Assembly: GCA_032622095.1 (NCBI GenBank)
Contig: CP136065.1
Location: forward strand, 208,236,151 to 208,300,150
Length of the DNA: 64,000 nt
Origin: Siphonodentalium dalli
Taxonomy: Eukaryota > Mollusca > Scaphopoda > Gadilida > Siphonodentaliidae
Direction: 5' to 3'
Under the pieces are notes generated by a model. It was not told where the DNA came from. It ran no database searches and saw only the letters and a program-made list of their open reading frames with translations. A program made the position numbers and the translations under genes. Shown here one piece after another: positions 50,501-63,800 of this stretch (position 1 is its first letter; each line of letters starts with the position of its first letter).

Positions 50501-53500
50501 ACAAGCTGTCGCTATATGGCCACATAATCATCATTTGTACCCGCCTTACTGAAAACCCGGACCAGTTGACCGTCGGTTGACCACCCACAGATATCCTGGG
50601 GGGATGGCAAATAAGGAATCGACAAATTTTGAAGGAAATTTCGTATAGTTTGAACATTTAGTGGCACAAGCTGTCGCTATATGGCCACATAATCATCATT
50701 TGTACCCGCCTTACTGAAAACCCGGACCAGTTGACCGTCGGTTGACCACCTACATATATCATGGGGGGATGGCAAATAAGAAATCGACAAATTTTGAAGG
50801 AAATTTCGTATAGTTTGAACATTTAGTGGCACAAGCTGTCGCTATATGGCCACATAATCACCATTTGTACCCGCCTTACTGAAAACCCGGACCAGTTGAC
50901 CGTCGGTTGACCACCCACAGATATCCTGGGGGGATGGCAAATAAGAAATCGACAAATTTTGAAGGAAATTTCGTATAGTTTGAACATTTAGTGGCACAAG
51001 CTGTCGCTATATGGCCACATAATCATCATTTGTACCCACCTTACTGAAAACCCGGACCAGTTGACCGTCGGTCGACCACCCACAGATATCCTGGGGGGAT
51101 GGCAAATAAGAAATCGCAAAAATTTTGAAGGAAATTTCGTATAGTTTGAACATTTAGTGGCACAAGCTGTCGTTATATGGCCACATAATCATCATTTGTA
51201 CCCACCTTACTGAAAACCCGGACCAGTTGACCGTCGGTCGACCACCCACAGATATCCTGGGGGGATGGCAAATAAGAAATCGCAAAAATTTTGAAGGAAA
51301 TTTTGTATAGTTTGAACATTTAGTGGCACAAGCTGTCGCTATATGGCCACATAATCATCATTTGTACCCGTTACTGAAAACCCGAACCAGTTGACCGTCG
51401 GTTGACCACCCACAGATATCCTGGGGGGAAGGCAAATAAGGAATCGACAAATTTTGAAGGGAATTTCGTATAGTTTGAACATTTAGTGGCACAAGCTGTC
51501 GCTATATGGCCACATAATCATCATTTGTACCCGCCATACTGAAAACCCGGACCAGTTGACCGTCGGTCGACCACCCACAGATATCCTGGGGGGATGGCAA
51601 ATAAGAAATCGACAAATTTTGAAGGAAATTTCGTATAGTTTGAACATTTAGTGGCACAAGCTGTCGCTATATGGCCACATAATCATCATTTGTACCCGCC
51701 TTACTGAAAACCCGGACCAGTTGACCGTCGGTTGACCACCCACAGATATCCTGGGGGGATGGCAAATAAGGAATCGACAAATTTTGAAGGAAATTTCGTA
51801 TAGTTTGAACATTTAGTGGCACAAGCTGTCGCTATATGGCCACATAATCATCATTTGTACCCGCCTTACTGAAAACCCGGACCAGTTGACCGTCGGTTGA
51901 CCACCTACATATATCATGGGGGGATGGCAAATAAGAAATCGACAAATTTTGAAGGAAATTTCGTATAGTTTGAACATTTAGTGGCACAAGCTGTCGCTAT
52001 ATGGCCACATAATCACCATTTGTACCCGTCTTACTGAAAACCCAGACCAGTTGACCGTCGGTTGACCACCCACAGATATCCTGGGGGGATGGCAAATAAG
52101 AAATCGACAAATTTTGAAGGAAATTTCGTATAGTTTGAACATTTATTGGCACAAGCTGTCGCTATATGGACACATAATCATCATTTGTACCCGCCTTACT
52201 GAAAACCCGGACCAGTTGACCGTCGGTTGACCACCCACAGATATCCTGGGGGGATGGCAAATAAGAAATCGACAAATTTTGAAGGAAATTTCGTATAGTT
52301 TGAACATTTAGTGGCACAAGCTGTCGCTATATGGCCACATAATCATCATTTGTACCCGCCTTACTGAAAACCCGGACCAGTTGACCGTCGGTTGACCACC
52401 CACAGATATCCTGGGGGGATGGCAAATAAGGAATCGACAAATTTTGAAGGAAATTTCGTATAGTTTGAACATTTAGTGGCACAAGCTGTCGCTATATGGC
52501 CACATAATCATCATTTGTACCCGCCTTACTGAAAACCCGGACCAGTTGACCGTCGGTTGACCACCTACAGATATCATGGGGGGATGGCAAATAAGAAATC
52601 GACAAATTTTGAAGGACATTTCGTATAGATTGAACATTTAGTGGCACAAGCTGTCGCTATATGGCCACATAATCACCATTTGTACCCGCCTTACTGAAAA
52701 CCCGGACCAGTTGACCGTCGGTTGACCACCCACAGATATCCTGGGGGGATGGCAAATAAGAAATCGACAAATTTTGAAGGAAATTTCGTATAGTTTGAAC
52801 ATTTAGTGGCACAAGCTGTCGCTATATGGCCACATAATCATCATTTGTACCCGCCTTACTGAAAACCCGGACCAGTTGACCGTCGGTTGACCACCCACAG
52901 ATATCCTGGGGGGATGGCAAATAAGGAATCGACAAATTTTGAAGGAAATTTCGTATAGTTTGAACATTTAGTGGCACAAGCTGTCGCTATATGGCCACAT
53001 AATCATCATTTGTACCCGCCTTACTGAAAACCCGGACCAGTTGACCGTCGGTTGACCACCCACAGATATCCTGGGGGGATGGCAAATAAGAAATCGACAA
53101 ATTTTGAAGGAAATTTCGTATAGTTTGAACATTTAGTGGCACAAGCTGTCGCTATATGGCCATATAATCATCATTTGTACCCGCCTTACTGAAAACCCGG
53201 ACCAGTTGACCGTCGGTTGACCACCCACAGATATCCTGGGGGGATGGCAAATAAGAAATCGACAAATTTTGAAGGAAATTTCGTATAGTTTGAACATTTA
53301 GTGGCACAAGCTGTCGCTATATGGCCAACTAATCATCATTTGTACCCGCCTTACTGAAAACCCGGACCAGTTGATCGTCGGTCGACCACCCACAGATATC
53401 CTGGGGGATGGCAAATAAGGAATCGACAAATTTAGAAGGAAATTTCGTATAGTTTGAACATTTAGTGGCACAAGCTGTCGCTATATGGCCACATAATCAT

Positions 53501-54270
53501 CATTTGTACCCGCCTTACTGAAAACCCGGACCAGTTGACCGTCGGTTGACCACCTACAGATATCATGGGGGGATGGCAAATAAGAAATCGACAAATTTTG
53601 AAGGAAATTTCGTATAGTTTGAACATTTAGTGGCACAAGCTGTCGCTATATGGCCACATAATCACCATTTGTACCCGCCTTACTGAAAACCCGGACCAGT
53701 TGACCGTCGGTTGACCACCCACAGATATCCTGGGTGGATGGCAAATAAGAAATCGACAAATTTTGAAGGAAATTTCGTATAGTTTGAACATTTAGTGGCA
53801 CAAGCTGTCGCTATTTGGCCACATAATCATCATTTGTACCCGCCTTACTGAAAACCCGGACCAGTTGACCGTCGGTTGACCACCCACAGATATCCTGGGG
53901 GGATGGCAAATAAGAAATCGACAAATTTTGAAGGAAATTTCGTATAGTTTGAACATTTAGTGGCACAAGCTGTCGCTATATGGCCACATAATCATCATTT
54001 GTACCCGCCTTACTGAAAACCCGGACCAGTTGACCGTCGGTTGACCACCCACAGATATCCTGGGGGGGATGGCAAATAAGAAATCGACAAATTTTGAAGG
54101 AAATTTCGTATAATTTGAACATTTAGTGGCACAAGCTGTCGTTATATGGCCACATAATCATCATTTGTACCCACCTTACTGAAAACCCGGACCAGTTGAC
54201 CGTCGGTCGACCACCCACAGATATCCTGGGGGGATGGCAAATAAGAAATCGCAAAAATTTTGAAGGAAAT
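47570..54270 (-). repeat. Segmental duplication of the right arm, copy 2
   Basis: This is the partner of 36,190-44,530. It lacks the 1,819-bp internal tandem duplication and holds one extra monomer near 51.3 kb, so it is about 1.64 kb shorter. Private changes include AAATGAGGAATCG near 49,783, a 2-bp loss giving ACCCGTTACTG near 51,366, GGGGGGAAGGC near 51,424 and CTGGGTGGATGG near 53,731. The low number of private changes over 6.7 kb suggests a recent event. Confidence 0.85.
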
Positions 54271-57200
54271 TTCGTATAGTTTGAACATTTAGTGGCACAA
54301 GCTGTCGCTATATGGCCACATAATCATCATTTGTACCCGCCTTACTGAAAACCCGAACCAGTTGACCGTCGGTTGACCACCCACAGATATCCTGGGGGGA
54401 TGGCAAATAAGGAATCGACAAATTTTGAAGGAAATTTCGTATAGTTTGAACATTTAGTGGCACAAGCTGTCGCTATATGGCCACATAATCATCATTTGTA
54501 CCCGCCTTACTGAAAACCCGGACCAGTTGACCGTCGGTTGACCACCTACATATATCATGGGGGGATGGCAAATAAGAAATCAACAAATTTTGAAGGAAAT
54601 TTCGTATAGTTTGAACATTTAGTGGCACAAGCTGTCGATATATGGCCACATAATCACCATTAGTACCCGCCTTACTGAAAACCCGGACCAGTTGACCGTC
54701 GGTTGACCACCCACAGATATCCTGGGGGGATGGCAAATAAGAAATCGACAAATTTTGAAGGAAATTTCGTATAGTTTGAACATTTAGTGACACAAGCTGT
54801 CGCTATATGGCCACATAATCATCATTTGTACCCGCCTTACTGAAAACCCGGACCAGTTGACCGTCGGTTGACCACCCACAGATATCCTGGGGGGGTGGCA
54901 AATAAGAAATCAACAAATTTTGAAGGAAATTTCGTATAGTTTGAACATTTAGTGGCACACGCTGTCGCTATATGGCCACATAATCATCATTTGTACCCGC
55001 CTTACTGAAAACCCGGACCAGTTGACCGTCGGTTGACCACCCACAGATATCCTGGGGGGATGGCAAATAAGGAATCGACAAATTTTGAAGGAAATTTCGT
55101 ATAATTTGAACATTTAGTGGCACAAGCTGTCGCTATATGGCCACATATTCATCATTTGTACCCGCCTTACTGAAAACCCGGACCAGTTGACCGTCGGTCG
55201 ACCACCCACAGATATCCTGGGGGGATGGCAAATAAGAAATCGCAAAATTTTGAAGGAAATTTCGTATAGTTTGAACATTTAGTGGCACAAGCTGTCGCTA
55301 TATGGCCACATAATCATCATTTGTACCCGCCTTACTGAAAACCCGGACCAGTTGACCGTCGGTTGACCACCCACAGATATCCTGGGGGGATGGCAAATAA
55401 GAAATCGACAAATTTTGAAGGAAATTTCGTATAGTTTGAACATTTAGTGGCACAAGCTGTCGCTATATGGCCATATAATCATCATTTGTACCCGCCTTAC
55501 TGAAAACCCGGACCAGTTGGCCGTCGGTTGACCACCCACTGATATCCTGGGGGGATGGCAAATAAGAAATCGACAAATTTTGAAGGAAATTTCGTATAGT
55601 TTGAACATTTAGTGGCACAAGCTGTCGCTATATGGCCAACTAATCATCATTTGTACCCGCCTTACTGAAAACCCGGACCAGTTGATCGTCGGTCGACCAC
55701 CCACAGATATCCTGGGGGATGGCAAATAAGGAATCGACAAATTTAGAAGGAAATTTCGTATAGTTTGAACATTTAGTGGCACAAGCTGTCGCTATATGGC
55801 CACATAATCATCATTTGTACCCGCCTTACTGAAAACCCGGACCAGTTGACCGTCGGTTGACCACCTACAGATATCATGGGGGGATGGCAAATAAGAAATC
55901 GACAAATTTTGAAGGAAATTTCGTATAGTTTGAACATTTAGTGGCACAAGCTGTCGCTATATGGCCACATAATCACCATTTGTACCCGCCTTACTGAAAA
56001 CCCGGACCAGTTGACCGTCGGTTGACCACCCACAGATATCCTGGGGGGATGGCAAATAAGGAATCGACAAATTTTGAAGGAAATTTCGTATAGTTTGAAC
56101 ATTTAGTGGCACAAGCTGTCGCTATATGGCCACATAATCATCATTTGTACCCGCCTTACTGAAAACCCGGACCAGTTGACCGTCGGTTGACCACCCACAG
56201 ATATCCTGGGGGGATGGCAAATAAGAAATCGACAAATTTTGAAGGAAATTTCGTATAGTTTGAACATTTAGTGGCACAAGCTGTCGCTATATGGCCACAT
56301 AATCATCATTTGTACCCGCCTTACTGAAAACCCGGACCAGTTGACCGTCGGTTGACCACCCACAGATATCCTGGGGGGATGGCAAATAAGAAATCGACAA
56401 ATTTTGAAGGAAATTTCGTATAATTTGAACATTTAGTGGCACAAGCTGTCGTTATATGGCCACATAATCATCATTTGTACCCACCTTACTGAAAACCCGG
56501 ACCAGTTGACCGTCGGTCGACCACCCACAGATATCCTGGGGGGATGGCAAATAAGAAATCGCAAAAATTTTGAAGGAAATTTCGTATAGTTTGAACATTT
56601 AGTGGCACAAGCTGTCGCTATATGGCCACATAATCATCATTTGTACCCGCCTTACTGAAAACCCGAACCAGTTGACCGTCGGTTGACCACCCACAGATAT
56701 CCTGGGGGGATGGCAAATAAGGAATCGACAAATTTTGAAGGAAATTTCGTATAGTTTGAACATTTAGTGGCACAAGCTGTCGTTATATGGCCACATAATC
56801 ATCATTTGTACCCACCTTACTGAAAACCCGGACCAGTTGACCGTCGGTTGACCACCTACAGATATCATGGGGGGATGGCAAATAAGAAATCAACAAATTT
56901 TGAAGGAAATTTCGTATAGTTTGAACATTTAGTGGCACAAGCTGTCGCTATATGGCCACATAATCACCATTAGTACCCGCCTTACTGAAAACCCGGACCA
57001 GTTGACCGTCGGTTGACCACCCACAGATATCCTGGGGGGATGGCAAATAAGAAATCGACAAATTTTGAAGGAAATTTCGTATAGTTTGAACATTTAGTGA
57101 CACAAGCTGTCGCTATATGGCCACATAATCATCATTTGTACCCGCCTTACTGAAAACCCGGACCAGTTGACCGTCGGTTGACCACCCACAGATATCCTGG

Positions 57201-57770
57201 GGGGGTGGCAAATAAGAAATCAACAAATTTTGAAGGAAATTTCGTATAGTTTGAACATTTAGTGGCACACGCTGTCGCTATATGGCCACATAATCATCAT
57301 TTGTACCCGCCTTACTGAAAACCCGGACCAGTTGACCGTCGGTTGACCACCCACAGATATCCTGGGGGGATGGCAAATAAGGAATCGACAAATTTTGAAG
57401 GAAATTTCGTATAATTTGAACATTTAGTGGCACAAGCTGTCGCTATATGGCCACATATTCATCATTTGTACCCGCCTTACTGAAAACCCGGACCAGTTGA
57501 CCGTCGGTCGACCACCCACAGATATCCTGGGGGGATGGCAAATAAGAAATCGCAAAATTTTGAAGGAAATTTCGTATAGTTTGAACATTTAGTGGCACAA
57601 GCTGTCGCTATATGGCCACATAATCATCATTTGTACCCGCCTTACTGAAAACCCGGACCAGTTGACCGTCGGTTGACCACCCACAGATATCCTGGGGGGA
57701 TGGCAAATAAGAAATCGACAAATTTTGAAGGAAATTTCGTATAGTTTGAACATTTAGTGGCACAAGCTGT
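53000..57770 (-). repeat. 14-monomer tandem duplication (2,310 bp)
   Basis: Two adjacent copies share GGCCATATAATC (53,161 and 55,472), TTGATCGTCGGTCG (53,371 and 55,682), ATAATTTG followed by GTCGTTATATGG (54,111 and 56,421), CACCATTAGTACCC (54,661 and 56,971) and CCACATATTCATC (55,141 and 57,451). Spacing is 2,310-2,311 bp. Differences include AGCTGTCGATATATGG near 54,633 in copy 1 only, and GTCGTTATATGG with CCCACC at about 56,780-56,815 in copy 2 only; the latter looks like a short conversion tract from a TGCGATTT-type unit. Confidence 0.85.
54473..54793 (-). other. Chance two-monomer open frame (not a gene)
   Basis: A 106-codon minus-strand frame crosses two units here, because 165 bp is a whole number of codons and substitutions such as GTCGATATATGG and CACCATTAGTACC happen to remove stops or add a start. 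The protein is the monomer translated twice in tandem. It has no recognisable domain and no conserved copy elsewhere. Confidence 0.75.
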
Positions 57771-57819
57771 CGCTATATGGCCACATAATCATCATTTGTA
57801 CCCGCCTTACTGAAAACCC

Positions 57820-57860
57820 GGACCAGTTGACGTCGGTAGACCACCCACAGATATCGTGGG
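57820..57860 (-). other. Diverged unit with 1-bp loss and GATATCGTGGGG
   Basis: The unit reads GTTGACGTCGGTAGACC for GTTGACCGTCGGTTGACC, a one-base loss plus a substitution, followed by GATATCGTGGGG for GATATCCTGGGG. The GATATCGTGGGG form recurs near 63,298 without the other changes. It is a local lineage mark for the outer right arm. Confidence 0.7.
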
Positions 57861-60800
57861 GGGATGGCAAATAAGAAATCGACAAATTTTGAAGGAAATT
57901 TCGTATAATTTGAACATTTAGTGGCACAAGCTGTCGCTATATGGCCACATAATCATCATTTGTACCCGCCTTACTGAAAACCCGGACCAGTTGACCGTCG
58001 GTTGACCACCTACAGATATCATGGGGGGATGGCAAATAAGAAATCGACAAATTTTGAAGGACATTTCGTATAGTTTGAACATTTAGTGGCACAAGCTGTC
58101 GCTATATGGCCACATAATCACCATTTGTACCCGCCTTACTGAAAACCCGGACCAGTTGACTGTCGGTTGACCACCCACAGATATCCTGGGGGGATGGCAA
58201 ATAAGAAATCGACAAATTTTGAAGGAAATTTCGTATAGTTTGAACATTTAGTGGCACAAGCTGTCGCTATATGGCCACATAATCATCATTTGTACCCGCC
58301 TTACTGAAAACCCGGACCAGTTGACCGTCGGTTGACCACCCACAGATATCCTGGGGGGATGGCAAATAAGGAATCGACAAATTTTGAAGGAAATTTCGTA
58401 TAGTTTGAACATTTAGTGGCACAAGATGTCGCTATATGGCCACATAATCATCATTTGTACCCGCCTTACTGAAAACCCGGACCAGTTGACCGTCGGTTGA
58501 CCACCCACAGATATCCTGGGGGGATGGCAAATAAGAAATCGACAAATTTTGAAGGAAATTTCGTATAGTTTGAACATTTAGTGGCACAAGCTGTCGCTAT
58601 ATGGCCACATAATCATCATTTGTACCCGCCTTACTGAAAACCCGGACCAGTTGACCGTCGGTTGACCACCCACAGATATCCTGGGGGGATGGCAAATAAG
58701 AAATCGACAAATTTTGAAGGAAATTTCGTATAGTTTGAACATTTAGTGGCACAAGCTGTCGCTATATGGCCAACTAATCATCATTTGTACCCGCCTTACT
58801 GAAAACCCGGACCAGTTGATCGTCGGTCGACCACCCACAGATATCCTGGGGGATGGCAAATAAGGAATCGACAAATTTAGAAGGAAATTTCGTATAGTTT
58901 GAATATTTAGTGGCACAAGCTGTCGCTATATGGCCACATAATCATCATTTGTACCCGCCTTACTGAAAACCCGGACCAGTTGACCGTCGGTTGACCACCT
59001 ACAGATATCATGGGGGGATGGCAAATAAGAAATCGACAAATTTTGAAGGAAATTTCGTATAGTTTGAACATTTAGTGGCACAAGCTGTCGCTATATGGCC
59101 ACATAATCACCATTTGTACCCGCCTTACTGAAAACCCGGACCAGTTGACCGTCGGTTGACCACCCACAGATATCCTGGGGGGATGGCAAATAAGAAATCG
59201 ACAAATTTTGAAGGAAATTTCGTATAGTTTGAACATTTAGTGGCACAAGCTGTCGCTATATGGCCACATAATCATCATTTGTACCCACCTTACTGAAAAC
59301 CCGGACCAGTTGACCGTCGGTCGACCACCCACAGATATCCTGGGGGGATGGCAAATAAGAAATCGCAAAAATTTTGAAGGAAATTTCGTATAGTTTGAAC
59401 ATTTAGTGGCACAAGCTGTCGTTATATGGCCACATAATCATCATTTGTACCCACCTTACTGAAAACCCGGACCAGTTGACCGTCGGTCGACCACCCACAG
59501 ATATCCTGGGGGGATGGCAAATAAGAAATCGCAAAAATTTTGAAGGAAATTTCGTATAGTTTGAACATTTAGTGGCACAAGCTGTCGCTATATGGCCACA
59601 TAATCATCATTTGTACCCGCCTTACTGAAAACCCGAACCAGTTGACCGTCGGTTGACCACCCACAGATATCCTGGGGGGATGGCAAATAAGGAATCGACA
59701 AATTTTGAAGGAAATTTCGTATAGTTTGAACATTTAGTGGCACAAGCTGTCGCTATATGGCCACATAATCATCATTTGTACCCGCCATACTGAAAACCCG
59801 GACCAGTTGACCGTCGGTCGACCACCCACAGATATCCTGGGGGGATGGCAAATAAGAAATCGACAAATTTTGAAGGAAATTTCGTATAGTTTGAACATTT
59901 AGTGGCACAAGCTGTCGCTATATGGCCACATAATCATCATTTGTACCCGCCTTACTGAAAACCCGGACCAGTTGACCGTGGGTTGACCACCCACAGATAT
60001 CCTGGGGGGATGGCAAATAAGGAATCGACAAATTTTGAAGGAAATTTCGTATAGTTTGAACATTTAGTGGCACAAGCTGTCGCTATATGGCCACATAATC
60101 ATCATTTGTACCCGCCTTACTGAAAACCCGGACCAGTTGACCGTCGGTTGACCACCTACATATATCATGGGGGGATGGCAAATAAGAAATCGACAAATTT
60201 TGAAGGAAATTTCGTATAGTTTGAACATTTAGTGGCACAAGCTGTCGCTATATGGCCACATAATCACCATTTGTACCCGCCTTACTGAAAACCCGGACCA
60301 GTTGACCGTCGGTTGACCACCCACAGATATCCTGGGGGGATGGCAAATAAGAAATCGACAAATTTTGAAGGAAATTTCGTATAGTTTGAACATTTAGTGG
60401 CACAAGCTGTCGCTATATGGACACATAATCATCATTTGTACCCGCCTTACTGAAAAACCCGGACCAGTTGACCGTCGGTTGACCACCCACAGATATCCTG
60501 GGGGGATGGCAAATAAGAAATCGACAAATTTTGAAGGAAATTTCGTATAGTTTGAACATTTAGTGGCACAAGCTGTCGCTATATGGCCACATAATCATCA
60601 TTTGTACCCGCCTTATTGAAAACCCGGACCAGTTGACCGTCGGTTGACCACCCACAGATATCCTGGGGGGATGGCAAATAAGAAATCGACAAATTTTGAA
60701 GGAAATTTCGTATAGTTTGAACATTTAGTGGCACAAGCTGTCGCTATATGGCCACATAATCATCATTTGTACCCGCCTTACTGAAAACCCGGACCAGTTG

Positions 60801-63800
60801 ACCGTCGGTTGACCACCTACAGATATCATGGGGTGATGGCAAATAAGAAATCGACAAATTTTGAAGGACATTTCGTATAGTTTGAACATTTAGTGGCACA
60901 AGCTGTCGCTATATGGCCACATAATCACCATTTGTACCCGCCTTACTGAAAACCCGGACCAGTTGACCGTCGGTTGACCACCCACAGATATCCTGGGGGG
61001 ATGGCAAATAAGAAATCGACAAATTTTGAAGGAAATTTCGTATAGTTTGAACATTTAGTGGCACAAGCTGTCGCTATATGGCCACATAATCATCATTTGT
61101 ACCCGCCTTACTGAAAACCCGGACCAGTTGACCGTCGGTTGACCACCCACAGATATCCTGGGGGGATGGCAAATAAGGAATCGACAAATTTTGAAGGAAA
61201 TTTCGTATAGTTTGAACATTTAGTGGCACAAGCTGTCGCTATATGGCCACATAATCATCATTTGTACCCGCCTTACTGAAAACCCGGACCAGTTGACCGT
61301 CGGTTGACCACCCACAGATATCCTGGGGGGATGGCAAATAAGAAATCGACAAATTTTGAAGGAAATTTCGTATAGTTTGAACATTTAGTGGCACAAGCTG
61401 TCGCTATATGGCCATATAATCATCATTTGTACCCGCCTTACTGAAAACCCGGACCAGTTGACTGTCGGTTGACCACCCACAGATATCCTGGGGGGATGGC
61501 AAATAAGAAATCGACAAATTTTGAAGGAAATTTCGTATAGTTTGAACATTTAGTGGCACAAGCTGTCGCTATATGGCCAACTAATCATCATTTGTACCCG
61601 CCTTACTGAAAACCCGGACCAGTTGATCGTCGGTCGACCACCCACAGATATCCTGGGGGATGGCAAATAAGGAATCGACAAATTTAGAAGGAAATTTCGT
61701 ATAGTTTGAACATTTAGTGGCACAAGCTGTCGCTATATGGCCACATAATCATCATTTGTACCCGCCTTACTGAAAACCCGGACCAGTTGACCGTCGGTTG
61801 ACCACCTACAGATATCATGGGGGGATGGCAAATAAGAAATCGACAAATTTTGAAGGAAATTTCGTATAGTTTGAACATTTAGTGGCACAAGCTGTCGCTA
61901 TATGGCCACATAATCACCATTTGTACCCGCCTTACTGAAAACCCGGACCAGTTGACCGTCGGTTGACCACCCACAGATATCCTGGGGGGATGGCAAATAA
62001 GAAATCGACAAATTTTGAAGGAAATTTCGTATAGTTTGAACATTTAGTGGCACAAGCTGTCGCTATTTGGTTACATAATCATCATTTGTACCCGCCTTAC
62101 TGAAATCCCGGACCAGTTGACCGTCGGTTGACCACCCACAGATATCCTGGGGGGATGGCAAATAAGAAATCGACAAATTTTGAAGGAAATTTCGTATAGT
62201 TTGAACATTTAGTGGCACAAGCTGTCGCTATATGGCCACATAATCATCATTTGTACCCGCCTTACTGAAAACCCGGACCAGTTGACCGTCGGTTGACCAC
62301 CCACAGATATCCTGGGGGGATGGCAAATAAGAAATCGACAAATTTTGAAGGAAATTTCGTATAATTTGAACATTTAGTGGCACAAGCTGTCGTTATATGG
62401 CCACATAATCATCATTTGTACCCACCTTACTGAAAACCCGGACCAGTTGACCGTCGGTCGACCACCCACAGATATCCTGGGGGGATGGCAAATAAGAAAT
62501 CGCTAAAATTTTGAAGGAAATTTCGTATAGTTTGAACATTTAGTGGCACAAGCTGTCGCTATATGGCCACATAATCATCATTTGTACCCGCCTTACTGAA
62601 AACCCGAACCAGTTGACCGTCTGTTGACCACCCACAGATATCCTGGGGGGATGGCAAATAAGGAATCGACAAATTTTGAAGGAAATTTCGTATAGTTTGA
62701 ACATTTAGTGGCACAAGATGTCGCTATATGGCCACATAATCATCATTTGTACCCGCCTTACTGAAAACCCGGACCAGTTGACCGTCGGTTGACCACCCAC
62801 AGATATCCTGGGGGGATGGCAAATAAGGAATCGACAAATTTTGAAGGAAATTTCGTATAATTTGAACATTTAGTGGCACAAGCTGTCGCTATATGGCCAC
62901 ATAATCATCATTTGTACCCGCCTTACTGAAAACCCGGACCAGTTGACCGTCGGTCGACCACCCACAGATATCCTGGGGGGATGGCAAATAAGAAATCGCA
63001 AAATTTTGAAGGAAATTTCGTATAGTTTGAACATTTAGTGGCACAAGCTGTCGCTATATGGCCACATAATCATCATTTGTACCCGCCTTACTGAAAACCC
63101 GGACCAGTTGACCGTCGGTTGACCACCCACAGATATCCTGGGGGGATGGCAAATAAGAAATCGACAAATTTTGAAGGAAATTTCGTATAGTTTGAACATT
63201 TAGTGGCACAAGCTGTCGCTATATGGCCACATAATCATCATTTGTACCCGCCTTACTGAAAACCCGGACCAGTTGACCGTCGGTTGACCACCCACAGATA
63301 TCGTGGGGGGATGGCAAATAAGAAATCGACAAATTTTGAAGGAAATTTCGTATAATTTGAACATTTAGTGGCACAATCTGTCGCTATATGGCCACATAAT
63401 CATCATTTGTACCCGCCTTACTGAAAACCCGGACCAGTTGACCGTCGGTCGACCACCCACAGATATCCTGGGGGGATGGCAAATAAGAAATCGCAAAATT
63501 TTGAAGGAAATTTCGTATAGTTTGAACATTTAGTGGCACAAGCTGTCGCTATATGGCCACATAATCATCATTTGTACCCGCCTTACTGAAAACCCGGACC
63601 AGTTGACCGTCGGTTGACCACCCACATATATCCTGGGGGATGTCAAATAAGAAATCGACAAATTTTGAAGGAAATTTCGTATAGTTTGAACATTTAGTGG
63701 CACAAGCTGTCGCTATATGGCCACATAATCATCATTTGTACCCGCCTTACTGAAAACCCGGACCAGTTGACCGCCGGTTGACCACCCACAGATATCCTGG

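Larger units (their letters stand above)
43601..61579 (-). repeat. TAGTT-marked monomers of the right arm (five copies)
   Basis: The complement of the left-arm TAGTT unit reads GGCCAACTAATC, linked to GTTGATCGTCGGTCG, a five-G run, AAGGAATCG and AAATTTAG. AACTA starts at 43,601, 53,327, 55,638, 58,772 and 61,579, giving spacings of 9,726, 2,311, 3,134 and 2,807 bp (about 59, 14, 19 and 17 units). The 2,807-bp interval equals the left-arm 17-unit HOR, so both arms descend from one HOR family. Confidence 0.85.

Noticed and set aside
38833-50502. Three identical 95-codon minus-strand frames (38,833; 40,652; 50,215)
   Set aside because: Identity comes from recent segmental duplication of one variant monomer pair, not from selection on a protein.
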